The notes below the pieces were generated by a model that saw only the letters and a program-made list of their open reading frames with translations, had not been told where the DNA came from and did not search any database. This document shows, one piece after another, positions 55,155-64,000 of a DNA stretch of 64,000 nt (its first letter is position 1; each line of letters begins with the position of its first letter). The stretch is from Eremomyces bilateralis CBS 781.70 (Eukaryota; Ascomycota; Dothideomycetes; Eremomycetales; Eremomycetaceae). The DNA lies in assembly GCF_010015585.1 (NCBI RefSeq), contig NW_022985071.1, positions 685,979 to 749,978 on the forward strand. Reading direction: 5' to 3'. The position numbers and the translations under genes are program-made.

Positions 55155-55871
55155 TTGTGCTCTGCCGTCGCGACCTTTGGGCACGGAGCCTTGGGGGCAA
55201 GATGTAGCGGGGCACGACCGATGCAGATAATGGCTGCCATTCAAAAGGAGGATCCGAACACGCCAGTCTCAACCACCGATATTCGCAGCGAGAGGAAGGC
55301 AATTAGAGAGAAGCACTTGAATAGGAGGAGTCTGAGGAGTCCGATTAAGACATCACTAGATGACGTGTCTACGTTGACCCCTGTACCTGCCCCTATATCT
55401 TCCCCTACCCTATCTCATTTATCTTCCCCTATCTCTGTTGCTGTATCTGCCAATATGTCTCGATCCCCTCTATAGCCTGCCTGGCAACCTCCGTCGTTGG
55501 AAGAGTTCTTTGCTGATATCGAGCGTCGACGGCTTCAGCCTACTCTGCATCACTGTAGTGACTTAAATACAGTGACCAAATTTTTGGCAGAGACAGGGCA
55601 GGAAAAGGACCCGATAGAACTGGTTGAAGCACGGAATATGGCTCTCGCTACAAGCGGAGTATATGCTCCATGTACTCCAACAATGGCATGGAATTATAAC
55701 TTTGGAGATATACAGGCTTTCTACGCTGAGAGATTCGCACAAGTTGATGCTCAAACTACTCCTTTTGAGTATCGGGATGTACCGAGAGAGCGCCCTAAGC
55801 GCGCTGCAGCAGAGAGGGCTTCAAATGCTTGGAAAGAACTCGGTCCGTGCAAGAGGCAGCGACGTCAGTAG
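55155..55871 (+). pseudogene. plus-strand frame in the element, interrupted by a TAG
   Basis: One reading frame of 239 codons with an in-frame TAG at 55473-55475. Before it: IMAAIQKEDPNTPVSTTDI and RSERKAIREKHLNRRSL, resembling the N-terminal region of fungal MULE transposases, followed by Thr/Pro/Ser-rich repeats. After it: SLEEFFADIERRRLQPTLHH, RNMALATSGVYAPCTPTMAW, FYAERFAQVDAQTTPFEYRD and a basic end. Codon usage and hydrophobic pattern look protein-coding on both sides of the stop. It could be a decayed accessory protein or a fusion of internally deleted transposase ends. The exact family is not certain. Confidence 0.45.
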
Positions 55872-56026
55872 AAAGAAGAGAGGCTTAATAATAGAGTAGC
55901 CAATATGAGTCATTTAAGAGGAGCAGACGGAAGCCTCCCGCCGAACACACGTTAATTATGCTCCAGCTTTTGATTTGAACCTCGTACCAAAATTGATATA
56001 ATTTATTCTATACTAAATAGTACAGG

Positions 56027-56096
56027 TAGGAAAAACCCATTTGGTGGGAAAAACCCATTTAGTGGGAAAATCTCATTTGGTGGGAAAATCTCACCT
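56027..56096 (+). repeat. tandem repeat, about 18-bp unit CATTTGGTGGGAAAAACC
   Basis: Four consecutive degenerate units (GGTGGGAAAAACCCATTT and variants with TCTCATTT) between the two genes of the element. It is framed by GTAGG on the left and CCTAC on the right, so the block is an imperfect inverted arrangement. May lie in the 3' regions of the convergent genes. Confidence 0.75.
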
Positions 56097-56142
56097 ACAT
56101 AATTGCCCTGGTTAAATACATTTCTAATACATTAGAAAAGCA

Positions 56143-59100
56143 TTACTCTAGTCCCCGACTTAGACTCTGGTTTTCTAACTCTCTTCTATCATTCTCAAGT
56201 CGCTTTTGCCGTAGTTCTTCCCTCATCAACTCAATTCTTAATTGCTTTTCCGTCTGATCTAGCTCCATATCTTGCCGTTCTTGGCTTTGGTTAAGTATGT
56301 TCTCGGAGGCCATACGGCAGAGAGCGAGTGATGTATCTCTAAAATGGTAATAGATTAGATACGTATTTCCAATAAATTCTAAATTCATTACCTCTGCGCC
56401 GATCCCCTTCGTCTTGTAGAAGAGCTGCGTGAGCTCGAAGATCTTGAAACGCGTCTTCTTTGGGGCTCTGGTGGGAGTAGCTCGGTATCTACCGAGCCAT
56501 CGTTATCATCTTCTGACTCTCGCCTCCTTGAACCTATAGAATTTCGAATACGTTAGAAATGTATTAGAATATTTCGGAAAATTTGGTTCGTACGATCTCT
56601 TCTAATAGCCTCTGCGAACCTCTCCGATAGCGACGTATTCCGCCATGAAAGCGAGATTCCATAGCCTGCCCGGCTGTTATATCTATCAACATCATACTTA
56701 TCAAGGATCTGGCTTCTATAGGGTCGTTAATATATTTCTAAAATGTTAAGAATAACTTACGAATGAATTGCTCGAAGTAGAGGGAGTTGTCGGCCAAAAG
56801 AGTTACTCTTAAAGCGTGTTTGCTCAGTAGCATTAGTGTGATTCCGAGTCCTTTCCCAGACCTCACTAGCAATCATTGAGCAATGTTTATTAAGGCCACA
56901 CGCAATTGAAGGCTGCATCTTATGCCGAGTCCACTCCTTCACACTCTCAGAGGAACTAGAGGATGCTAGACAAGTAGTAATATATTAGTAATATATTACA
57001 AATGCATTCGGTATAGATTCCATGGAGAGACGTACTGATAAGCTCATTGCAGAGCTGAAAGTAGTCCGCCTGTGATTCGCAGCGTACTAATTCCCCCATG
57101 CGTGCATGGATAGAGTTAGTATTATGGCCTGAAGTGCCTGCTGCACGATCAATGGATCGCTTGAAATGTATATAACAGAGCATGACGGTATTTCGAGCCT
57201 GCCACTCCCATGGACGATGTGAGCCATCAATTTGAGATAGATATTGGCCCCATCCTAAAACATTAATACCGCGTTTCTAATTCATTTAGAATACCTTACC
57301 TTGAAGCTGGCCTCTGTCCATATCGGTCACAATGCAGGCAAACCCAGTACCATGTAAGTGCTTCCAGCGAATTTCACGCTCGAGTTTAGAAGATAGAAGC
57401 CCAAATAGGGCTTCAAAGGCTTTCGTGTAAGCGGTAGAGCTCTGTGCATTGATGAACACTCGGGCAAATGTAAAAACTTATGAATGTATTAGTAATACAT
57501 TTATAAAAGGATTAGCGACTTGACTTACTCTTTTCGTTCTCTGGGAGGTAGGCCGCAAAGACGATCTCGTTGATGTCTTTATCTCGCACACGTTTGAAGC
57601 CCATATCAATCTCAAAGGATTCCCGATCTAGTATTATCTTTACTTGTTCTTTGAAGAAACAAGTAACCAGAAGGTTAATACCATCGAAGTAATACCCTTG
57701 GATATACTGGAGATATGTTAGTAATGCATTTGCAATGCATTGTAAAATAATTACCTGATTCGGTTTCCCCGATTGGATCTTGTACTCGTTTTCAACAGCG
57801 GCAATTGACTGGCCAAAAGGATAGGAGAGAAGCCTCTGTTTCTTTATAAGAGCACTAATCTTATCAAGATTACTGAAGCTTTGGTGGACATCAGCAAGAG
57901 ATGTTCCTTGATGCTGTGTACAAAAACGCTGCATTTCTGGATGCCGAAGGAGACCAGCTAGAGAGGTAGAGATACATTAGAAATGTATTTTAAATGTATT
58001 TATAATATGTTCTTACCAGTGGTAATGCTAGGATCACTAATCCTTTGAATGACTTTTACGATCTCATCGCAGTATTGCTGGGGCGTCTTCGTTGGTGGAG
58101 GTGGAGGATGTCGATGGGTGCCATGTGATAACCATATGAAGTAAGGTGTCTCGTCCATTTCAATTGAGAGATACACCGTAAATTGTACGGTACAAGGGAG
58201 TACAACGATATCTCCCTGTCCCTGGGGATGATCAACACCTAAACTGATTTAGAATATATTATAAACATATTAGTAATGACTTACCGCAGCGTTTGGCCCT
58301 GCTATTCATCTGTTTGAGTACAGCACATGGCTCGACGACAGTGTCATGTTCTGTAGTGTTGAAGAGGGCCTTGATTTCAGTAATTCGAGGATAAAGATAT
58401 CCTGGAATAGATCGGAAGAAATGTTGTGAGCCATATGTATGACGCTCACATCGGATGTAGAAGTTTGGGACGCCCGAGATAGTCTATTATATGTTATAAA
58501 TGTATTCGAAATATAGTAGAAATCAGTAAACCAAACTTACCACTTGTGAACTTTGGTAAACCTCTGGAATACAGTTCTCGTCTTGAATGTCTTTACAAGC
58601 AGATCCCTTGCGAAAGGCTTCTATGATAGGCAGGTAAAAGCTAATACCAGTTAACGCTATATCCACTAAATGCATTTATAATTGTATTTCAAACCTATTC
58701 GCTTGCTGGGTAAGGCTCGACTGCTGATATGCATTGCGAGAATTACGTATTTTCTCCCAGTCATCTTCTTCGAAGCACGTATGCTTCAGATCGATGATAT
58801 CCTGAGCGAGATATTGACACGCCTTGACGCCCGTACATCGTGCTGACATACGATAGCACCGTGCATTATCTAATATCTTCACCACTGAGGTATGCTTCGA
58901 CCATTTAAGGGCAGATGAGTATTGTACCTATAATAGATTAGAAATGATTTAAGAATATATCCCTAATATATTACCAAGTCTTTATGTCGCTTTCGATCCT
59001 CGGCTGGAATGCCTTGAAGGTTGACAACATAGGCAATTCCTTTTTCTGATGTTTGAGGATAATCAGGGATCGAAGGAACATAAATGATACGCTCAACCTC

Positions 59101-59317
59101 AACATTGCCATGCGATGATTTAGATATAATCCATGGTTCATCAGCAGGAAGTATATCAGACTAATACATTAGTAATGTATTTGTAATGAATTATTTAGTT
59201 GAATCTCACATTGTCCTGCTGGACATTTTCGGATATTTCAGGATAGGTTTCTAGCTCATCCTCCTCAAAAGGAGTAGACCATGGCACAGAAAAACCAATG
59301 CCAGGAAACTGGGCCAT
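56143..59317 (-). CDS. 829-aa protein of an uncharacterised fungal element family, possibly a Mutator-like transposase
   Basis: Fourteen exons (59210-59317, 58975-59160, 58695-58927, 58541-58640, 58285-58483, 58017-58238, 57755-57957, 57529-57706, 57300-57476, 57036-57254, 56761-56965, 56594-56715, 56392-56533, 56143-56338) join without a stop or shift; all 13 introns (45-70 nt) are GT-AG. Order of parts: MAQFPGIGFSVPWSTPFEED; a cysteine segment RCTGVKACQYLAQDIIDLKH-TC; GVDHPQGQGDIVVLPCTVQF; WLSHGTHRHPPPPPTKTP; LADVHQSFSNLDKISALIKK; FEIDMGFKRVRDKDINEIVF (candidate first catalytic Asp); HLHGTGFACIVTDMDRGQL (candidate second Asp); GQYLSQIDGSHRPWEWQ; CYIHFKRSIDRAA. The tail is Arg/Ser-rich (SRSSSSRSSSTRRRG) then coiled coil (LRIELMREELRQKRLENDRR). 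I recall similar unnamed proteins in many fungi but no experimental function. Confidence 0.75.
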
Positions 59318-59545
59318 AATAAATGTATTCCTAATGCATTATGCATACAATTTGGATGGATTGGTATTGGTAAGAAAATGGGGTGTTGATCTGGAAGAGT
59401 TCATCTGAGAATGAGAAGTAGTTTGGCTCGGGCGGGTCATGTGATGTGTTTCTATGGACCGTGCACTCTCAGTCTCAGATGAAATGATGAATTGATGAAA
59501 GCTCAATAGCTCATCTGAGAGTGGGCCGACCTGCAGCCTCGAAAC

Positions 59546-59562
59546 CAGGGTGGAGACTTGAG
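59546..59562 (+). repeat. left terminal repeat of the hAT element
   Basis: CAGGGTGGAGACTTGAG; inverted partner at 62298-62314 with one mismatch. Confidence 0.9.
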
Positions 59563-59763
59563 CGAGTTTGAGCGAACTCAAGTCTTACGTAATCGAGTCG
59601 CCCGACTCTACTCACACTCGTCTAAGAACCTTGGCGAGCGTGCCTGTACCGTGGTTGCGCCAACCAAATAAAGTTCCAACTTTCCTTCCTGCTTATGTAT
59701 AAACAGAGATTTCGTGGTGGTGAAGATGGTGAAGAGGATGATAATCTATATTACACTACTTAT

Positions 59764-62043
59764 CTACATAGCCTCCGTAGACGCCTGATGATAGATAATC
59801 CTCTCGAGCTCCATATCACTGATAATACCTTGATTAAACCAATTCTGTAGGCAAATCAGTCTGTTCAACGTTTTTCCCTCCATCCGTGGCCTTTCGGTAT
59901 CAAGAAGTCTCCCACAAGCTGACCAAATCCGCTCCATATCAGCGGCGGAGGAAGGAGTCGCGAAGAGGTCCAGAGCGATCTGGTATAGAGCGGGAAACCG
60001 CGTGCGATTAGCTACCCACCACGTAATAGGCGTATCAGTCTCCTCAGGGGCCTCTCGGAGATAGTAGGAGACCTCATCGGGCGTGGAGATATTACGTGGT
60101 TCAAAACGAGGCGCGAGGGCTGCCTGGAAGGCCTTGTAGACCCTTTGGCGATCACTAGGGATGGTCTCCTGCGAGGCCTCCTGTGCATTCTCTGCACCCG
60201 AATCATTATCCTGTATCTTGGATACATTCTCGCGGAGTTTGCGTAGGAGCTCGGCAGTCTTGTGGCTACTAGCTTCGGAGTCGTCCAACCACGCCTTCTT
60301 GTATTTTGGGTGGAGGAGAAGGGCGAGTCTGTACGCAGGAATATCCTCCATCTTAGACCGGTATTCCTTCGCCTTAACCAGGGCCGCTTGTATGGCCCTT
60401 ACGAGCTCCTGGAGCTCCTGATTCTGTGAAAGATCCGCGAGGAAACCCTCCAGGGCCCGGATAATCATAAGAAGCGATGGATACGCCTCCCAAAGAGCCC
60501 CTTTAGCACCATGGTCCGCATTCCCTTCCAGGATCCAGGTCGCATGCTTCATCGGTTCGTACAACTCGATAAGTTTCTCAAGGATACGCCAATCGTCGAC
60601 GGTAAGGCCCTGAAGGTGCTGATACCGCTCGCAGTACTGATCAATAGCGACACGCAGCTTGATGGCTCGCTGGACCGAATCGTACCGCGAGTTCCACCGT
60701 GTGGCGTTCTCACGTACGATTCTAAGGGGCCGATCGGTCTTAATGGACTTTTCGTTGCCCGTCATATCCTCAATAATATCAGTCTGTATCGTAAAGAACT
60801 CTTTCTCCTGTTTAGGACTCTTTTTGATATGACCAATGATAGCTTTAAGCTTGGTAATGGGCTCTATGTCGGTATTGGTAGGAAACCCAGAATCCAAATC
60901 CGTGTAGCCTTCAGCCCGCCTAGGTCGTATAGTATCAAGCCCATTGTCATTGCTGGCTTCGATATTAGACGAATGGTCCCTGGAAAGCTGTTGGCAAACT
61001 AAATTCACGATGTGGGTACTACAGCGTAAACGCCTTCCCGATAAAGTGAGATTTAGGAGCTTCCCAAGCTCTTTAACCGCGGTAGAGTTGTTTTCCGCGT
61101 TATCAGACATTAGGAACGCAATCCTTGCCTGTATCTCAAACGTTTGGATAGCCTTGGTAAGGAGCTGTGCGATATTGTCGCCGGTATGAGCACCTTCGAT
61201 CTCCTCTAGCCGTAAGAGGATATTTTGTTGACGCGGTATTCCTTCCCCGGAGATGAAATGCGCCTCGATCCCAAGGAAAGGAAGGTCGTTCGTAGAGGTC
61301 CAGATGTCATAAGACAGTGAAACATTGCTAAGACTCCGCGAGATCTTATGAGAAACGAGACGACGACATTCCTTGTATGCGAGATCAATTTTCTTGCGCA
61401 CAGACTTATGGTTGCGTACTCCCATCTCAATCTCTCCACCACTTAAAGACTCCATCAGCGCGTTGAAGCTGTTTGACGAAGCCTGACGAAAAGGCACTCC
61501 ATCAACCACTAGCCATTTCAAATAGGCTGTGTGGGCGTTGAGGAGGGTCCTCTGACGGTATCCTGTAAAATCCTCCCACGATTCTGGATGTCCTGGAGGG
61601 ATAACCTTCGATCCATGCCTGAGAAAACCGTGATCGTTTATGAGATGTCGACGGGCATTGGAAGTAGCTGATATCGAATACATCTTGATATCGTTGATCG
61701 ATTTCGCTTGAAACCAGCATTTACGACAGACCCAGTACGGTATCTCTTCCTCTGTATCGCCCATTTTCCGTACTGTAAACCCCCAGTACCATATGGAGCT
61801 TGTCCGGTGTTTCTTCCGCATTGCTTGACGCGTTGGAGGAACGTCAACCGCATATAGACCGTATTTGTCGAGCTGAGGTCGCAGGGGGACAAACTCTAGC
61901 AGTCGGTCTGTTTCCGTGGTATATGGGGTCTCAGACGACGAGGTCGAGGAGTACGAGTCTGTATACGATGCCATATTGATGTTTTCCATGATCGGAATCT
62001 CGTTTTCTTGAAATCTCACGGACTTTTGGTGAAACCGGACCAA
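59764..62043 (-). CDS. hAT-family transposase
   Basis: Single exon, 759 aa, unbroken. A BED-type zinc finger has C106 and C109 (WVCRKCWF) and H133 and H138 (RRHLINDHG). The RNase-H-like catalytic core begins at LSYDIWTSTNDLPFLGIEAH (first Asp), continues with IAFLMSDNAENNSTAVKELG (second Asp) and RRLRCSTHIVNLVCQQLS (the CxxH motif). It is interrupted by the usual all-alpha insertion (TRWNSRYDSVQRAIKLRVAI, YEPMKHATWILEGN). The C-terminal dimerisation domain is ITWWVANRTRFPALYQIALD and FATPSSAADMERIWSACGRL, then RLICLQNWFNQGI. All family landmarks are present, so it may be active. Confidence 0.95.
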   Translation of the reverse strand: MVRFHQKSVRFQENEIPIMENINMASYTDSYSSTSSSETPYTTETDRLLEFVPLRPQLDKYGLYAVDVPPTRQAMRKKHRTSSIWYWGFTVRKMGDTEEEIPYWVCRKCWFQAKSINDIKMYSISATSNARRHLINDHGFLRHGSKVIPPGHPESWEDFTGYRQRTLLNAHTAYLKWLVVDGVPFRQASSNSFNALMESLSGGEIEMGVRNHKSVRKKIDLAYKECRRLVSHKISRSLSNVSLSYDIWTSTNDLPFLGIEAHFISGEGIPRQQNILLRLEEIEGAHTGDNIAQLLTKAIQTFEIQARIAFLMSDNAENNSTAVKELGKLLNLTLSGRRLRCSTHIVNLVCQQLSRDHSSNIEASNDNGLDTIRPRRAEGYTDLDSGFPTNTDIEPITKLKAIIGHIKKSPKQEKEFFTIQTDIIEDMTGNEKSIKTDRPLRIVRENATRWNSRYDSVQRAIKLRVAIDQYCERYQHLQGLTVDDWRILEKLIELYEPMKHATWILEGNADHGAKGALWEAYPSLLMIIRALEGFLADLSQNQELQELVRAIQAALVKAKEYRSKMEDIPAYRLALLLHPKYKKAWLDDSEASSHKTAELLRKLRENVSKIQDNDSGAENAQEASQETIPSDRQRVYKAFQAALAPRFEPRNISTPDEVSYYLREAPEETDTPITWWVANRTRFPALYQIALDLFATPSSAADMERIWSACGRLLDTERPRMEGKTLNRLICLQNWFNQGIISDMELERIIYHQASTEAM

Positions 62044-62297
62044 GACACAGACTTGAATTTCGGTTTTGAGCTACTGTACATTTGTAACATGAGCAATGAA
62101 CATCGAATTTCGACATGAAGCCGTCATTGCTATGTAATTCATATGGTTTTATAGCCATAACGAGCAAATCTGGGGTCCAAGTCCAGCAAGATTGGTAGAC
62201 TAGTATGGAAGAGGATTAGCGGGAGACTCGCTACGAATCTTGAGCGAGCATCGAGCGAGTCCTTGGCGAGCGAGTGCAAATGAAGCGAGTGGCTCGA

Positions 62298-62314
62298 CTC
62301 AAGTCTCCAGCCTG
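62298..62314 (+). repeat. right terminal repeat of the hAT element
   Basis: CTCAAGTCTCCAGCCTG, inverted partner of 59546-59562; followed by the duplicated CTCGAAAC. Confidence 0.9.
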
Positions 62315-62322
62315 CTCGAAAC

Positions 62323-62881
62323 AGTATGATATGCAAATCACATGATATTTTAGTGTGCACGTGATTGATCTGATGATTGCACAATTGGTGCCTCAGTCCA
62401 CAAGGCATCCACCGGCGAAGTCGCCAGAACAACGCAACAGCTTCTGCCTCTTGGGGTTCTCTGCATTCTGAGCCTCTGAGCTGTTCCTTTGACATTCACT
62501 TTATCAAATACCTGTCCCGGTATCTAATCCATTTAGTCAACTCATCTTCCAATCCCTCCTTTCGATCCTCTTCCATCATCCGTGCTTGCCGCATTCCTTT
62601 CAACCCATCATCCCAACTCCGCTTGTGCTTCTCCTTCCTCCCTTTCGCCTTGGCTGCTAGCTAAACGCGCTCATCCGTCACCCATCCGCGTCAGACGTTT
62701 GCCTCCCCCGATCCCCAACTCCGAATACCTCTGCTCCTGCTGCATCCAGCTCCGTCGACATCCAGATCCGTCCGCCATCTGCGCCCGATCTTTCGAAAGT
62801 CCACGGACTCGTTTCCGACCGTTGTCTCGACTCCCGAACACCCCATCCATATTCCCCCTTCGAGGTGGTTGCGTTGCCGGC
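62323..62881. promoter_or_regulatory. rpn2 promoter and leader
   Basis: Host sequence between the hAT element and the rpn2 start. Pyrimidine-rich from about 62530 to 62870. I did not find an exact proteasome-type GGTGGCAAA element in it. Confidence 0.45.
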
Positions 62882-64000
62882 ATGGTTGGTCTCACATCGG
62901 CCGCTGGCCTCGTGGGCTTTCTATCAGAACACGATCCGACGTTGCGAAGTTTCGCCCTTCACAAGCTGAATGAGGATATTGATTTGTTATGGCCCGAAGT
63001 CTCCGGCTCCCTCGCTCAAATGTACGTCACCCTTGTTGATGCCTTTCATCGCGCTTGGCCCGTCGTTCACCTGACGGCTGTGAACTTCTATCATCAACAG
63101 AGATGTGATGTGGGCGTCCCCTAGCTAACCATGAACAGTGAGGCGCTTTACGAAGATGAATCCTTTCCAGATCGTGAACTCGCCGCCCTGGTGGCCGCCA
63201 AGGTCTACTACCAGCTACAAGAATACGACGAGAGCATGGTGTTCGCCCTAGGTGCCGGAAAACTATTCAGCATCGATCAGCCGGGAGAGTTTGAAGACAC
63301 GATTATTGGTATGTTCTTGGTTCGCCGTTGGTGAGGCGTTGTTGCCGTTCTGGCTGGACCGCTAACCGTTCAACAGCAAAGTGCGTGGATACGTATATCG
63401 CGCTGTCTGCTATGCACAATCCTCCCGCACCAGCGAGCAGTGCAAATTCCGCGCCGCCCGTTTTGTCAACCGTGTTCTCCAACGCGACCAACGGTGCCGC
63501 GAACACGTCCGCCAGCCTCGCCTCCCCGACCACGCCGTTCTCGCAATCAATCCTCCCGTCAAAGTCGCTCCTATCACGTCAAGATTCATCATCGTTGGAA
63601 TCGTCCTTGATGGTGGGCAACGGGGGCATTGTCGGTGCTCACCCGGCGCCGTTGGCCCTCCAGCGGAACGTTCAGAAGAATCTGCAGGCCGTCATTCGGA
63701 GACTTTTCGAGAGCTGCTACGAGATCGGCGAGTACCATCACGTGGTTGGCATCGCCGTCGAAGCCCGCAATCTTGAGGTTTTGCGGGAAGCCATCCTCCG
63801 TGCGAGCCGAGAAGAGAGAAAACAGAGCAAAAAGGCCGCGAGTCCCACTCCAGGCAAGAGCGAGGAACTGATGGAGTATGTGTTGGACATCTGCATGAAC
63901 ATCGTCCAGGAGCGAGGATTACGGAACGAGGTAGGCTCACATCACGCCACTGGACCGCAGGGCGCTAACGTTGAATAGATCCTCCACCTGATCCTCGACC
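62882..64000 (+). CDS. rpn2: 26S proteasome regulatory subunit Rpn2 (N-terminal part, runs off the window)
   Basis: Largest scaffold of the 19S base. Four exons visible (62882-63021, 63139-63308, 63377-63930, 63979 onward, cut by the window end). The N-terminus MVGLTSAAGLVGFLSEHDPT and LRSFALHKLNEDIDLLWPEV is diagnostic. LPQ-free repeats of helices continue: SFPDRELAALVAAKVYYQLQEYDESMVFAL; GAGKLFSIDQPGEFEDTIIAK-CVDTYIA. A Ser/Asn/Ala-rich loop follows (FSNATNGAANTSASLASPT), as in fungal orthologues. VIRRLFESCYEIGEYHHVVGIAVEARNLE and EYVLDICMNIV follow before the last exon begins ILHLILD. Introns are all canonical and phase-consistent. The nearest transposon end is 567 bp upstream. Confidence 0.95.

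Larger units (their letters stand above)
54914..59540 (-). mobile_element. 4.6-kb inverted-repeat element with an intron-rich gene, superfamily unassigned
   Basis: The ends are imperfect inverted repeats: GAGCTTACAGTTCGCCCCAC at 54914-54933 continuing CTCTCAGATGA, against the reverse complement of 59508-59540 (GAGGCTGCAGGTCGGCCCAC continuing CTCTCAGATGA). About 27 of 33 positions match. GAAAC flanks both sides, a possible 5-bp target duplication. Extra copies of CACTCTCAGRTGA lie inside both ends (near 54991, 55021, 59399 inverted, 59464), resembling subterminal binding sites. Inside are a minus-strand 14-exon gene, a plus-strand decayed frame and a short tandem repeat. GAG-starting termini and the protein's acidic motifs suggest a Mutator-like origin, but the usual 8-11 bp duplication is not seen. 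Confidence 0.6.
59546..62314 (-). mobile_element. hAT-superfamily DNA transposon, complete, with 8-bp target duplication
   Basis: 2769 bp. The left end CAGGGTGGAGACTTGAG and the reverse complement of the right end CAGGCTGGAGACTTGAG match at 16 of 17 positions. CTCGAAAC is found directly outside both ends (59538-59545 and 62315-62322), the 8-bp duplication typical of hAT. Subterminal regions on both sides carry repeated CGAG/GCGAG/CTCG motifs (for example 59585-59640 and 62230-62300), usual for hAT transposase binding. One long transposase frame occupies the centre. The exact duplication points to a recent insertion. Confidence 0.95.

Noticed and set aside
54914-59540. Calling the element CACTA because of CACTCTCAG in its ends
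   Set aside because: The CACT block lies inside the repeat rather than at the tip, and no CACTA transposase motif is seen.
59585-59605. CGAGTCGCCC inside the hAT end, identical to a pogo terminal motif
   Set aside because: Only 10 bp shared and the surrounding sequence differs; the hAT end is rich in CGAG, so chance is likely.
1-64000. tRNA genes, rRNA, CRISPR arrays, LTR elements
   Set aside because: None seen when reading both strands; a tRNA scan was not possible, so small RNA genes could be missed.

Overview
The window is genomic DNA of a filamentous ascomycete, most likely a Eurotiales mould (Aspergillus/Penicillium relatives). Genes are short and close together. They carry many 45-150 nt GT-AG introns with CTAAC/CTAAT-like branch sites, and the proteins are typical fungal housekeeping orthologues. 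I saw no bacterial operon features, CRISPR array, rRNA, tRNA, LTR element or virus-like element. Exon models were built by hand; in every complete intact model the exon lengths sum to a whole number of codons.

Layout. 1-4.9 kb: a broken gene for a single-pass membrane protein, a solo transposase DNA-binding domain, elongin C, and an SDR remnant. 4.9-36.5 kb is a dense core: SUMO E1 subunit uba2, queuosine salvage glycosidase, ORC6, an unknown membrane-anchored coiled-coil protein, ERV29, an omega-class GST, TIM54, kynurenine formamidase, an unrecognised conserved protein, a PPIL3-type cyclophilin, an arrestin-fold protein, a small unknown protein, SEN54, the CK2 beta subunit, TMA20, SGT2, an adenylate-forming ligase and NAS6. 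36.5-54.5 kb: a Sgm1/TMF golgin, an apparently intact Fot1/pogo transposon with identical inverted repeats, a decayed quinone-oxidoreductase-like gene, a Nit-type amidase, a UBTD-like ubiquitin-fold protein, a decayed HExxH protein, a TRAPPC11/gryzun orthologue and the RNA 5'-triphosphatase of the capping enzyme.

54.9-62.3 kb is an accessory island between the divergent genes cet1 and rpn2. It holds a 4.6 kb inverted-repeat-bounded element with an intact 14-exon, 829-codon gene of unrecognised family (possibly Mutator-like), whose introns share a repeated motif. A 2.8 kb hAT transposon with a perfect 8 bp target duplication sits exactly on its right edge. The window ends inside rpn2.

The host genes do not form one pathway. 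Common themes are protein quality control and ubiquitin-like systems (uba2, elongin C, nas6, rpn2, sgt2, UBTD-like, cyclophilin), secretory traffic (erv29, trappc11, sgm1) and RNA processing or modification (sen54, cet1, tma20, queuosine salvage). The best candidates for something undescribed are the intron-rich element at 54.9-59.5 kb and the repeated motif in its introns.
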